Assembly (NCBI GenBank): GCA_020852035.1
Contig: JADZBR010000162.1
Span: 1-35,913 of the forward strand
DNA length: 35,913 nt
Direction of reading: 5' to 3'
From: Caulobacteraceae bacterium
Lineage (GTDB): Bacteria; Pseudomonadota; Alphaproteobacteria; Caulobacterales; Caulobacteraceae
Made by a program: the position numbers and the translations under genes. Positions 1 to 11,840 of this stretch are shown here, one piece after another. Numbering within the stretch: position 1 is the stretch's first letter; each line of letters starts with the position of its first letter. Below the pieces are notes generated by a model, which saw nothing but the letters and a program-made list of their open reading frames with translations, did no database searches and was not told the DNA's origin.

Positions 1-4
1 CGGC

Positions 5-229
5 ATGAAGGCGGCCATGCCCAGGCTCGAAAAGCGCTCCGTCTCGCTCGCCGGCCACGCCACTTCGGTGGCGCTGGAGCCGGAATTCTGGGCGGTGCTG
101 GAGGCGATGGCGCGCGCGGAGGGGACGAGCCTGGCGCGATTGCTCATCCGGCTGGACGACGCGCGCGGCGCGCGACCGCTGGCGTCGGCGTGCCGGGTGG
201 CGGCGCTGAGCTTCGCGGAAGGCGGCTGA
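5..229 (+). CDS. Ribbon-helix-helix domain protein (RHH_4-like)
   Basis: 74-aa ORF; KRSVSLAGHATSVALEPEFWAVLEAMARAEGTSLARLL resembles the small alphaproteobacterial ribbon-helix-helix family. Confidence 0.75.
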   Translation: MKAAMPRLEKRSVSLAGHATSVALEPEFWAVLEAMARAEGTSLARLLIRLDDARGARPLASACRVAALSFAEGG

Positions 230-240
230 GGCGCCTTGCG

Positions 241-418
241 TGGTTCGAGACGCGCGGAGCCTGTCCTCGGGCCAGCCTCTGGCTGGACCCGTGGGCGCTC
301 CTCACCATGACTAGGTTTGTGCCGACTTCGTCATCCTGAGGGCCCGCGAAGCGGGTGTCTCGGAGCCTGCCCTCCTCGGGCTGGCGAGGCCTGACCCGTG
401 GGGGGCGCAGGGCCGAGC
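241..418. repeat. Degenerate intergenic repeat with an internal imperfect direct repeat
   Basis: ggagcctgtcctcgggccagcctctggctggacccgtgggcgct (about 257-300) recurs imperfectly as ggagcctgccctcctcgggctggcgaggcctgacccgtggggggc (about 362-406), flanking ctcctcaccatgac...gtcatcctgagg; noncoding gap before zur. Confidence 0.5.
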
Positions 419-422
419 CGCG

Positions 423-884
423 TCAGGCGGCGCACGCCTTGCAGCGACCGTGGACCTCGACCATCACCCGTTCGACGCCGAACCCGTGGGCCTGGGCGGC
501 CTGGCTCACCTGATCGCCGGCGGCGGCCTCGAATTCCTCGGCCGAGCCGCAGCAGTCGCAGATCAGGAAGGCCGCGCCGTGCGCCCCGTCGTGGCCGATG
601 CAGGCCTGGAAGGCCGACAGGCTGACGATGCGGTGGACCAGGCCCACCTTCTCCAGAAACTCCAGCGCCCGATAGACGGTGGCGGGCTTGGCGCCCTCTT
701 CGCCATAGGCGGCCATGAGGTCGTAGGCCTTCACCGGCTCGCCGGACTCGACCAGCAGTTCCAGCACCCGGCGGCGAGGCTCGGTCCAGCGGTGGCCCAG
801 GGCGCCGCAAAGCGCCTCGGCATGCGCCAGGGCGGCGGCGACATCGACCGTCGGATGCGCGTGGTCGTGGGTGCAGGCGCTCAT
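423..884 (-). CDS. zur: Fur-family zinc uptake regulator Zur (alternative start at 914)
   Basis: LGHRWTEPRRRVLELL...KPATVYRALEFLEKVGLVHRIVSLSAFQAC...FLICDCCGSAEEF...CKACAA: Fur fold with Cys pairs, divergent from a ZnuD-like receptor. Confidence 0.88.
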   Translation of the reverse strand: MSACTHDHAHPTVDVAAALAHAEALCGALGHRWTEPRRRVLELLVESGEPVKAYDLMAAYGEEGAKPATVYRALEFLEKVGLVHRIVSLSAFQACIGHDGAHGAAFLICDCCGSAEEFEAAAGDQVSQAAQAHGFGVERVMVEVHGRCKACAA

Positions 885-938
885 CGGGCTGGAATGTAGG
901 GGCGGGGGGTTCATGACCGCAACTTAAGTTGACGAACT

Positions 939-956
939 GATATGTTATCACATAAC
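939..956. promoter_or_regulatory. Candidate Zur box between zur and the TonB receptor
   Basis: gaTATGTtatcACATAac: inverted repeat TATGT-N4-ACATA with an outer G/C pair, in the divergent intergenic region. Confidence 0.6.
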
Positions 957-984
957 GACACTTCCAGGTGTTCGGAGGCGTCGC

Positions 985-3006
985 ATGCGGTTCAAGCTTT
1001 TCCTTTTCCTGACGGCCGGGACGGTCGGCCTCGCCGGCGCGGCGGCGGCGGAGGACGCTGCCCGTGCGAGCCCGACCGAGGTTGGCGAGGTTGTGGTGAC
1101 TGCCGCGCCCTATGCGGTCTCTGAGGAATCCATCACCTCGCACGTCGATGTGATGAACCGCGAGGCGCTGGACGCCGCCCCGCCCGCGGGGCTGGGCGAT
1201 GTGCTGAACGGCCTGCCCGGCGTGCGGTCCAGCGCATTCGGCCCCGGCGCCAGCCGGCCGATCATCCGCGGGCTCTCCGGGCCGCGGGTGCTGGTGTTGC
1301 AGAACGGGCTGGGCCAGATCGACGCCAGCGACGTCTCGCCCGACCACGCGGTGGCGTCCGACCCCAGCCAGGCCGAGCGGATCGAGGTGCTGCGCGGCCC
1401 CTCCACCATCGCGTTCGGCGGCTCGGGCATCGGCGGCGTGGTGAACGTGCTGGACGAGCGGGTGCCGACCCGGCCGGCCGCGAACGGTGTGGAGGGCCAC
1501 CTTTCCGCCTCCGGCTCGACCGTCGACGACGGCCGCAGCGTGGCCGGTTCGGTGAAGCTGGGCCAGGGGCCCTGGGTCTTCGCCTTCGACGGTTCCAGCC
1601 GCCGCACCGACGACTACGAGACGCCCGTCGCCCCGGTCTCGCGCCGGTTCGCCGAAGCCGAAGGCGTGGTCGCCTCCGACGACCGCGTGCAGCGCAACAC
1701 CGACACCGCCACCGACGCCGTCGGCGCGGGGGTCTCCTATGTCGGCGACGGCGGCTTCCTGGGAGCCTCGATCAAGCAGTTGAAGAGCCGCTACGGCGTG
1801 CCCTACGCCCAGCTGGAGGACGAACCGCCGGGCGGTGAGGAAGGCCCGGTCTACCTCGACCTGGAGCAGGTGCGGGTGGACGTGCGTGGCGAGCACGACA
1901 TCGATCTCGGCCCCTTCGAGCGGCTGCGCGCGGCGGGCGGCTGGGCCGACTACGAGCACTCCGAGATCGGCGTTTTTTCCGGCGAGGTGGGCACCACCTT
2001 CAAGTCCGACGGCTACGAGGGCCGGGTCGAGCTGGTGCAGAGGGACCTGGACGGCTGGCAGGGCGCGGTGGGCGTGCAGGCGCTCAAGCGCTCGCTGGAG
2101 GCGATCGGCGACGAAGCCTTCATTCCGTCGGTGGACATCGGCGAAGTCGCGATCTTCACCCTGCAGCGCCTCGACAAGGGCGGCTGGGGTCTGGAAGGCG
2201 GCGTGCGGCTCGACCGGCGTAGGCTGGAGACGCCGGACGATGCGCGCACCTTCACCAACCTCTCCGGCTCGGTGGCGGCGTTCTGGCGGCCGGCGGAAGG
2301 CTGGTTCGCCTCGCTGAACTACGCTCACAATTCCCGCTCGCCCACCGAGGTGGAGCTTTTCGCCGACGGCCCGCACGCGGGAACCGGCGCCTTCGAGATC
2401 GGCGACCGCGACCTCGACGCCGAGAGGGTGGATTCGGGCGAGCTGACCGTGCGCTACACCGGTGGGCGGCTGCGGCTGGAGGCTCACGGCTATGTCGCCC
2501 GCTATGACGGCTATATCGAGGAGCGCCGCACGGGCGAGGTGGAGGACGGCCTGCCGGTCTTCCAGTTCGTGCAGACCAGCGCGAAGTTCCGCGGGCTGGA
2601 GCTGGAGGGCGGATACGACCTCTGGCGCGACGGCGAGCGCACGCTGGCGGTGGAGGCGGCCTACGACCGGGTGCGCGGCCAGGCCGGCGACGGGCCGCTG
2701 GCGCGCATCCCGCCCGCCTCGTTCACCGGCCGGCTGTCCTACGGGGACGGCCGGTTCGAGGGGCGGCTCGAAGCGCGGCATGTGGCCGAGCAGGACCGTG
2801 TCGCGGCGCTGGAGACGCCGACCGAGAGCTACACCCTGTGGAACGCCTACCTGGCCTGGAAACCCTGGCCCGACCGCGACCTCAAGCTCTTCGCCGAGGG
2901 CCGCAACCTGACCGACGAAGAGGCGCGCGAACACGCCTCATTCCTGAAGGACATCGCTGTCCAGCCGGGGCGGAATTTGCGCCTGGGTGTCGCCTACAGC
3001 TTCTAG
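985..3006 (+). CDS. TonB-dependent receptor, ZnuD-like
   Basis: Signal peptide, TonB-box-like EVVVTA, plug PGVRSSAFGPGASRPIIRGLSGPRVLVLQNG...ERIEVLRGPSTIAFGGSGIGGVVNV, terminal GVAYSF; adjacent to zur. Confidence 0.88.
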   Translation: MRFKLFLFLTAGTVGLAGAAAAEDAARASPTEVGEVVVTAAPYAVSEESITSHVDVMNREALDAAPPAGLGDVLNGLPGVRSSAFGPGASRPIIRGLSGPRVLVLQNGLGQIDASDVSPDHAVASDPSQAERIEVLRGPSTIAFGGSGIGGVVNVLDERVPTRPAANGVEGHLSASGSTVDDGRSVAGSVKLGQGPWVFAFDGSSRRTDDYETPVAPVSRRFAEAEGVVASDDRVQRNTDTATDAVGAGVSYVGDGGFLGASIKQLKSRYGVPYAQLEDEPPGGEEGPVYLDLEQVRVDVRGEHDIDLGPFERLRAAGGWADYEHSEIGVFSGEVGTTFKSDGYEGRVELVQRDLDGWQGAVGVQALKRSLEAIGDEAFIPSVDIGEVAIFTLQRLDKGGWGLEGGVRLDRRRLETPDDARTFTNLSGSVAAFWRPAEGWFASLNYAHNSRSPTEVELFADGPHAGTGAFEIGDRDLDAERVDSGELTVRYTGGRLRLEAHGYVARYDGYIEERRTGEVEDGLPVFQFVQTSAKFRGLELEGGYDLWRDGERTLAVEAAYDRVRGQAGDGPLARIPPASFTGRLSYGDGRFEGRLEARHVAEQDRVAALETPTESYTLWNAYLAWKPWPDRDLKLFAEGRNLTDEEAREHASFLKDIAVQPGRNLRLGVAYSF

Positions 3007-3070
3007 GGCGCCCTTGCGCGGCGGGCTTGAAGGGGCTTAGTCCCAGGCTCACCCGCCGCGCGAGGCAGAT

Positions 3071-4459
<1,389 letters not shown>

Positions 4460-4462
4460 TTT

Positions 4463-4623
4463 CCTTCTCCCCTTGTGGGAGAAGGTGGCCGCGAGGCGGT
4501 CGGATGAGGGGTTGAAGATGCGATCCGTAGCGAAAGCTTCGAGGCTGCTCGGTCTTCGTCGGGTTCGGCGCGACCCCTCATCCGTCGCCTGCGGCGACAC
4601 CTTCTCCCGCAAGGGGAGAAGGA
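4463..4623. repeat. ~160-bp nested palindromic repeat, copy A
   Basis: ccttctccccttgtgggagaaggtgg...ggatgagggg ... cccctcatccgtcgcctgcggcgacaccttctcccgcaaggggagaagg; same architecture as 5599-5757 and 10737-10893. Confidence 0.85.
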
Positions 4624-5597
4624 TCATCCTCGGCCTCGCCCTTCTGCTCGCCGCCTGCCAGCCGAAGCCGGCCGAGGCGCCGGCGCAGAAGACTGTGACC
4701 TTTTCGATCCTCTCGACGGAAAGCTCGCAGAACTCGCTGGAGTCCTGGCGGCCGTTCCTGGCCGACATGGAGAAGGCCACGGGCCTGACGGTGAAACCCT
4801 ATGTCGGGAGCAACTACACCACCCTGATCGAGGCCATGCGCTTCAAACAGACCGACCTCGGCTGGTTCTCCAACCAGTCGGGGCTGGAGGCGGTGCGGCG
4901 CTCGGGCGGCGAGGTGTTCGCCCAGTCGATGAACCCGCAGGGCGGCGGCGCGCTGGGCTACAACGCGGTGATCGTGGTGCGCAAGGGCAGCGGCATCACC
5001 CTCGACAAGGTGCTGGCCTGCGACCGGACGCTGAACTTCGGCATGGGCGACGCCAAATCGACCTCGGGGACGCTGGCGCCCGTCACCTACCTCTTCGCGC
5101 CGCGCGGCATCGATCCCAGCGCCTGCTTCAAGTCGGTGCGCTCGACCAATCACGAGGCCAACCTCTTCGGCGTCGGCGCCGGCACGCTGGACGCGGCGAC
5201 CAACAACACCGCCTCGATGAAGCGGCTGGCGCAGGTGGGCACGCCGCTGGGCAAGCGGACGCTGGCGAACATCGAGGTGATCTGGACCTCGCCGACGATT
5301 CCCGAGGACCCGCTGGTCTGGCGCAGGGACCTCGATCCGGCGCTGAAGAAGAAGATCGGCGACTTCATCTTCAGCTACGGCGTGGGGACCGGACCCGAGG
5401 CCGAGCGCCAGCGCAAGGTGCTGGTCGGCATCGAGACCGCGCCGTTCGGCCATGCCGACGACAGCCACCTGATCCCGGTGCGCCAGATGGAGGCGACGGG
5501 ACAGCTCCTGCAGGCCAAGGCGCGGGGCGACGCGGCGGCGGTCGCCGCGGCGCAGGCGGAGCTGGACAGGCTGAAGGACGAGGCGGCGGCGAAGTGA
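4518..5597 (+). CDS. PhnD-like phosphate/phosphite/phosphonate ABC transporter substrate-binding lipoprotein (start uncertain; TTG at 4473 also possible)
   Basis: Lipobox [72 protein letters not shown] is PhnD-family-like. The N-terminus lies inside repeat copy A. Confidence 0.85.
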   Translation: MRSVAKASRLLGLRRVRRDPSSVACGDTFSRKGRRIILGLALLLAACQPKPAEAPAQKTVTFSILSTESSQNSLESWRPFLADMEKATGLTVKPYVGSNYTTLIEAMRFKQTDLGWFSNQSGLEAVRRSGGEVFAQSMNPQGGGALGYNAVIVVRKGSGITLDKVLACDRTLNFGMGDAKSTSGTLAPVTYLFAPRGIDPSACFKSVRSTNHEANLFGVGAGTLDAATNNTASMKRLAQVGTPLGKRTLANIEVIWTSPTIPEDPLVWRRDLDPALKKKIGDFIFSYGVGTGPEAERQRKVLVGIETAPFGHADDSHLIPVRQMEATGQLLQAKARGDAAAVAAAQAELDRLKDEAAAK

Positions 5598-5598
5598 T

Positions 5599-5757
5599 CC
5601 TTCTCCCCTTGCGGGAGAAGGTGTCGCCGCAGGCGACGGATGAGGGGTCTCTCAGAGCTCTCGATCCGCGCCCGACCAGTCCGCTTTCGAGGCGTCGATG
5701 ATCTTCGACCCCTCATCCGTCCGCTTCGCCGCCACCTTCTCCCGCCAGGGGAGAAGG
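5599..5757. repeat. ~160-bp nested palindromic repeat, copy B
   Basis: ccttctccccttgcgggagaaggtgtcgccgcaggcgacggatgaggggtctctcaga ... gatcttcgacccctcatccgtccgcttcgccgccaccttctcccgccaggggagaagg; lies between convergent genes. Confidence 0.85.
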
Positions 5758-5764
5758 AAACTGA

Positions 5765-7601
<1,837 letters not shown>

Positions 7602-7641
7602 CTTGACCCTCGCGCTCGCATCGGCGACTCCCCGCTTACAG

Positions 7642-8370
7642 ATGCGCCAGCTCATCGCCTTCCTGACCAATATGGACGCCAAGGCGTGGCGCACGTTGCT
7701 GGTATCGTTCGTGCTGTTCGGCGGGGTGGGCATCGTCTTCCTGTTCGGCGCCTCGGTGCTGGGCTTCGACGGCGAGGCGACGGTCGAGGAGTGGCTGGGC
7801 CTGGCCGCCCACGGCCCCTGGGCGCTGCCGGTGGCGGTGGCGGCCTTCGCGATCCTGGCCTTCATCGGCGTGCCGCAGTTCGTGCTGATCGCCGCGGCGG
7901 TGGTGGCCTTCGGGCCGTGGGCGGGACTGGCCTACAGTTGGATCGGCACGATGGTCTCGGCGGGCATCGGCTTCTGGCTCGGCCGGGCGGCGGGAGCCAA
8001 GACGCTGGAGCGCTTCTCCGGCGAGGGGGTGCGCCAGTTCATGAGCCTTGTCGGCCGCAACGGCTTCCTGGCCAGCCTGATCGTCCGGCTGGTGCCCTCG
8101 GCCCCCTTCATCGTGGTCAACATGGCCGCGGGCGTGACGCCCATGCGGGTGCGCGACTTCCTGGCGGGCACCGGCATCGGCATCATCCCCAAGATCGCAC
8201 TCACCGCCTTCGCCGGCGCGGCTATCGTGCAGACAATGAAGGAAGGCTTGGGCGGCCAGGCGCTGCTGCTCGCCGCCATCGCGGTCGGCTGGGTTGCGGT
8301 GGGCGTGGCAGCGCGGGCCTGGCTGAAGCGCCGCGAGCGCGAGGCAGACATGAGAAGCGAAGCGCGGTAA
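7642..8370 (+). CDS. TVP38/TMEM64 family membrane protein
   Basis: Multi-TM; FIGVPQFVLIAAAVVAFGPWAGLAYSWIGTMVSAGIGFWLGR and RLVPSAPFIVVNMAAGVTPMRVRDFLAGTGIGIIPK typical of this family. Confidence 0.85.
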   Translation: MRQLIAFLTNMDAKAWRTLLVSFVLFGGVGIVFLFGASVLGFDGEATVEEWLGLAAHGPWALPVAVAAFAILAFIGVPQFVLIAAAVVAFGPWAGLAYSWIGTMVSAGIGFWLGRAAGAKTLERFSGEGVRQFMSLVGRNGFLASLIVRLVPSAPFIVVNMAAGVTPMRVRDFLAGTGIGIIPKIALTAFAGAAIVQTMKEGLGGQALLLAAIAVGWVAVGVAARAWLKRREREADMRSEAR

Positions 8371-8380
8371 GGTTGCGGCC

Positions 8381-8638
8381 ATGACCGCTCATTTTTCCGT
8401 CGCTCTGGAAGACGCCCAGCAGGCGGTGCTGGAAGACTTGGCCAGGCAGGATGAGGTGTCGCCCGGCGTGATGCTGGAAAAGCTCGTGCGCGACCGGCTC
8501 GACTACGAAGCGTGGTATCGGGCGAAGGTTCAGGAGGGCATCGACGCCGCCAATCGGGGGGAACTGATCCCCCATGAGGAAGTCGTCGCAAGCAGTCGCC
8601 TTCTCCTTGCGGAGCTCAAGGAAAAATACGGCGGGTGA
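8381..8638 (+). CDS. Putative type II antitoxin (ParD/CopG-like)
   Basis: 85-aa acidic protein whose stop overlaps the start of the ParE-like toxin (gtga junction). Confidence 0.6.
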   Translation: MTAHFSVALEDAQQAVLEDLARQDEVSPGVMLEKLVRDRLDYEAWYRAKVQEGIDAANRGELIPHEEVVASSRLLLAELKEKYGG

Positions 8639-8910
8639 GGGTCGTCTGGACCAGGCCGGCCCAAGCAGACCTACTGGCGCTCCTCCGCCATATCGCCGAA
8701 GACAGCTATGCGAACGCCGTCTCTGTGGACGAACGCATCCACGCTGCAGCGGATCGGCTGGAGCAACTGCCGAAGCGTGGTCGGCTTGGTTCAATCGCCG
8801 GTACGCGCGAGTTGGTGGTCCCTCGCACGTCCTGCCATCTGGTCTATCGCGTGGGCGCCGAAAGGGTGGAGATCCTACGGGTCATCCACGGTGCCCGCGA
8901 CTGGCCGTGA
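8635..8910 (+). CDS. ParE/RelE-family toxin
   Basis: MRVVWTRPAQADLLALLRHIAEDSYANAVSVDERIHAAADRLEQLPKRGRLGSIAGTRELVVPRTSCHLVYRVGAERVEILRVIHGARDWP matches the ParE fold pattern; GTG start. Confidence 0.85.
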   Translation: MRVVWTRPAQADLLALLRHIAEDSYANAVSVDERIHAAADRLEQLPKRGRLGSIAGTRELVVPRTSCHLVYRVGAERVEILRVIHGARDWP

Positions 8911-8974
8911 CGACACGCGGCCCGGCAAAATCCGCCTGAACGGCCGTCGACTCGCCGCACCCCGCGCAAGACTG

Positions 8975-9003
8975 TTGCGACACACCGGCGGTTTCGGTAG
9001 ATC
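8975..9003 (+). promoter_or_regulatory. Candidate leuA leader promoter
   Basis: TTGCGA (8975-8980) - 17 nt - TAGATC (8998-9003); would place +1 near 9010, next to the leader ATG at 9012. Confidence 0.4.
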
Positions 9004-9011
9004 ACATCCTA

Positions 9012-9074
9012 ATGACGATCCGGGTCGACATTCTCCTCCTGCGGGGCCTTAGGGGCCCCTGGGCGCCTCGTTAG
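9012..9074 (+). CDS. leuA leader peptide (attenuator), MTIRVDILLLRGLRGPWAPR
   Basis: 20-codon ORF ending TAG with att ctc ctc ctg ... ctt (Ile-Leu-Leu-Leu...Leu), followed by GC-rich hairpins before leuA. Confidence 0.7.
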   Translation: MTIRVDILLLRGLRGPWAPR

Positions 9075-9116
9075 GCCGCGCGCCGTCGCGGCCGGGCGTT
9101 CAGGGGAGAGACTCCC
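9043..9116 (+). promoter_or_regulatory. Putative leuA attenuator hairpins
   Basis: GGGGCC(9043-9048)/GGCCCC(9054-9059); GGCCGCG(9074-9080)-cgccgt-CGCGGCC(9087-9093); GGGAG(9104-9108)-aga-CTCCC(9112-9116). Confidence 0.5.
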
Positions 9117-9155
9117 GAACCCGATCCCGACCCCCGCGACGAGACTAGAAATCCA

Positions 9156-10733
9156 ATGACCCAAGCTTCCGACGCCGCCGCTCCTTCGGCCGACCGCGTC
9201 ATCGTATTCGACACCACCATGCGCGACGGCGAGCAGTCGCCCGGCGCCTCGATGAGCCACGACGAGAAGATCGAACTGGCCAAGATCCTCGAGGAGATGC
9301 GCGTCGACGTGATCGAGGCCGGCTTCCCGATCGCCTCCAACGGCGACTTCGAGGCGGTCCACGCCATCGCCCAGATCGTCACCGAGAGCACCATCTGCGG
9401 CCTGGCCCGCGCCGCCGCCGTCGACATCGAGCGCTGCGCCGAGGCGATCCGCCCGGCCAAGCGCGGGCGCATCCACACCTTCCTGTCGACCAGCCCCAGC
9501 CACCGCGACCACATCCTGAAGATGAGCCAGGAGGACATCCTGGAGGCCATCACCAAGTCGGTGACCCTGGCGCGCAATCTCTGCGACGACGTGGAGTGGT
9601 CGGCGCAGGACGCCACCCGCACCGAGCAGGACTTCCTGCGCCGCTGCGTGGAGGCGGCCATTCGCGCCGGCGCGCGGACGGTGAACATCCCCGACACCGT
9701 CGGCTACACCTATCCATCGGAATACGAGGCGGTGTTCCGCGATCTGGTCGAGAACGTGCCGGGCATCGACAAGGTGATCCTCTCCACCCACTGCCACAAC
9801 GACCTGGGCCTGGCGGTCGCCAACAGCCTGGCCGGCGTGCAGGGCGGGGCGCGGCAGGTGGAAGTGGCCATCAACGGCATCGGCGAGCGGGCCGGCAACG
9901 CGGCGCTGGAAGAGGTCGTGATGGCCCTGAAGGTGCGCGGCGACCGGCTGCCCTATCACACCGGCATTGAGACCCAGCACATCACCCGCGCCAGCCGCTA
10001 CGTCTCGGCGATCACCGGCTTCCCCGTGCAGTTCAACAAGGCGATCGTCGGCAAGAACGCCTTCGCCCACGAGAGCGGCATCCACCAGGACGGGATGCTG
10101 AAGGACCGCGGCACCTACGAGATCATGCAGCCCGAGGACGTGGGGCAGGGCGCCTCCAACCTCGTCATGGGCAAGCACTCTGGCCGGCATGCCTTCCGCG
10201 AGAAGCTGAAGGCGCTGGGCTATGAGCTGGGCCAGAACGCGCTGAACGACGCCTTCACCCGCTTCAAGGAACTGGCCGACAAGAAGAAGCACGTGTTCGA
10301 CGACGATCTCGTCGCCCTGGTGGACGACGCCCTGGCGTCGAGCGCCGACCGTATCCAGGTCTCGCACCTGCGGGTGATCGCCGGCACCGAAGGGCCGCAG
10401 GAGGCGCACCTGACCGTCACCGTCGACGGCGAGGAGCGTTCGTCCAAGGCGACGGGCGACGGGCCGGTGGACGCGGTGTTCAACGCCATCCACGAGGTGG
10501 TGCCGCACACCGCCGTGCTGCGCCTCTTCCAGGTGCACGCGGTCACCGAAGGCACCGACGCCCAGGCCCAGGTCAGCGTCCGGCTGGAGGAGGGCGGCCA
10601 CATCGCCACCGGCCAGGCGGCGGACACCGACACCCTGACGGCGAGCGCCAAGGCCTACGTCAACGCGCTGAACAACCTCTTCGCCCGCAAGGAGAAGACC
10701 GCGCCGGACGCCAAGCTCGCCAGCGGGTTCTAA
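9156..10733 (+). CDS. leuA: 2-isopropylmalate synthase
   Basis: [84 protein letters not shown]-terminal regulatory domain. Confidence 0.97.
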   Translation: MTQASDAAAPSADRVIVFDTTMRDGEQSPGASMSHDEKIELAKILEEMRVDVIEAGFPIASNGDFEAVHAIAQIVTESTICGLARAAAVDIERCAEAIRPAKRGRIHTFLSTSPSHRDHILKMSQEDILEAITKSVTLARNLCDDVEWSAQDATRTEQDFLRRCVEAAIRAGARTVNIPDTVGYTYPSEYEAVFRDLVENVPGIDKVILSTHCHNDLGLAVANSLAGVQGGARQVEVAINGIGERAGNAALEEVVMALKVRGDRLPYHTGIETQHITRASRYVSAITGFPVQFNKAIVGKNAFAHESGIHQDGMLKDRGTYEIMQPEDVGQGASNLVMGKHSGRHAFREKLKALGYELGQNALNDAFTRFKELADKKKHVFDDDLVALVDDALASSADRIQVSHLRVIAGTEGPQEAHLTVTVDGEERSSKATGDGPVDAVFNAIHEVVPHTAVLRLFQVHAVTEGTDAQAQVSVRLEEGGHIATGQAADTDTLTASAKAYVNALNNLFARKEKTAPDAKLASGF

Positions 10734-10736
10734 CGT

Positions 10737-10893
10737 CCTTCTCCCCTTGCGGGAGAAGGTGGCGCGAAGCGCCGGATGAGGGGTCTCTCAGACCTTGCCG
10801 TCCGGCGCAGCCGCCTTCGCTGTCCCGCTGAGATGATCTTCGACCCCTCATCCGTCGCCTGACGGCGACACCTTCTCCCGCAAGAGGGGAAGG
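10737..10893. repeat. ~160-bp nested palindromic repeat, copy C
   Basis: ccttctccccttgcgggagaaggtggcgcgaagcgccggatgaggggtctctcaga ... gatgatcttcgacccctcatccgtcgcctgacggcgacaccttctcccgcaagaggggaagg between leuA and the EamA gene. Confidence 0.85.
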
Positions 10894-10904
10894 AAAGGCG
10901 CTGC

Positions 10905-11783
10905 ATGCTCTGGATCCTCCTGACCGCCGCCGCGGCCCCGCTGCAGGTGGCGCGCAACGCCCTGCAGCGCGGGCTGGTGGGCGACGCCGGGCCGTGGGGC
11001 GCGACTTTGGTGCGCTTCCTCTTCGGCCTGCCGTTCTCGCTAGCCATGTTCGCGGCGATCGCGGTGTTCACTCGCGGCGCGAGCCCGACGGTCTCGGCCG
11101 GCTACTTCGCCGCCGCCGGCGTCGGCGGGCTGGCGCAGATGGCGGCCACGGCGGCGCTGTTGGTCGCCATGCGGCGCTCGGGGTTCGCGGTGGCGACCGC
11201 CCTGCAACAGAGCTCGCTGCCGTTCGCCGCCCTGCTGGGCCTGGCGATGGGCGATGCGCTCTCCGGCGCGGCCTGGGCGGGCGTGGCCTTGGCGACGGCG
11301 GGGCTCGGGGTCCTCACCTGGCCCCGGCGCGGCGCGGGGGAGGGCGCGCTGGCCGGCGCCCTGCTGGGCCTGGCGTCCGGCTTCGCCTTCGCCATTGCGC
11401 TGAACGCCTATCGTCGGGCCGGCGTGCTGTTGGAGCCGGAGCATCCGATCTACGCGGCGCTCGCCACCGTCTGTCTGGTGCAAGCCTTCCAGACGGTCCT
11501 GCTCGCGGGCCTGCTGGCGGCGTTCAGGCCCTCGGCGCTGGTCGCCGTGCTGGCCGCCTGGCGCCAGTCGCTGGGCGCGGGATTCTGCGGTTCGGCGGCC
11601 TCGGCCTGCTGGTTCGCCGCCCTGGCCCTGGCGCCGGCCGCGCCCGTGCGCGCGGTGGGGGTGATCGAGATGCCGATCGCGGCGGCGGCCGGGCGGCGGC
11701 TCTTCAAGGAGCGGCTGACCTTTCTCCAGATCGCGGCCGGCGCGGTGACCGCCGCCGGCGTGGTGCTCGCCGCGCTCGGCTAG
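10905..11783 (+). CDS. EamA/DMT-family permease
   Basis: ~10 hydrophobic segments; VATALQQSSLPFAALLGLAMGDALSGAAWAGVALATAGLGVLTW and C-terminal GRRLFKERLTFLQIAAGAVTAAGVVLAAL. Confidence 0.8.
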   Translation: MLWILLTAAAAPLQVARNALQRGLVGDAGPWGATLVRFLFGLPFSLAMFAAIAVFTRGASPTVSAGYFAAAGVGGLAQMAATAALLVAMRRSGFAVATALQQSSLPFAALLGLAMGDALSGAAWAGVALATAGLGVLTWPRRGAGEGALAGALLGLASGFAFAIALNAYRRAGVLLEPEHPIYAALATVCLVQAFQTVLLAGLLAAFRPSALVAVLAAWRQSLGAGFCGSAASACWFAALALAPAAPVRAVGVIEMPIAAAAGRRLFKERLTFLQIAAGAVTAAGVVLAALG

Positions 11784-11840
11784 CTGCGCGTTCCAGTCAG
11801 GTGGGGCCGAATCCGCAACGCCGCCTGGCGGACCGATCGC

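Noticed and set aside
331-2934. 867-aa minus-strand ORF opposite the TonB receptor
   Set aside because: Low-complexity Arg/Ala/Gly-rich translation antisense to a convincing receptor gene; GC-rich shadow ORF.
9009-10601. 530-aa minus-strand ORF opposite leuA
   Set aside because: Antisense shadow of a clear leuA gene.
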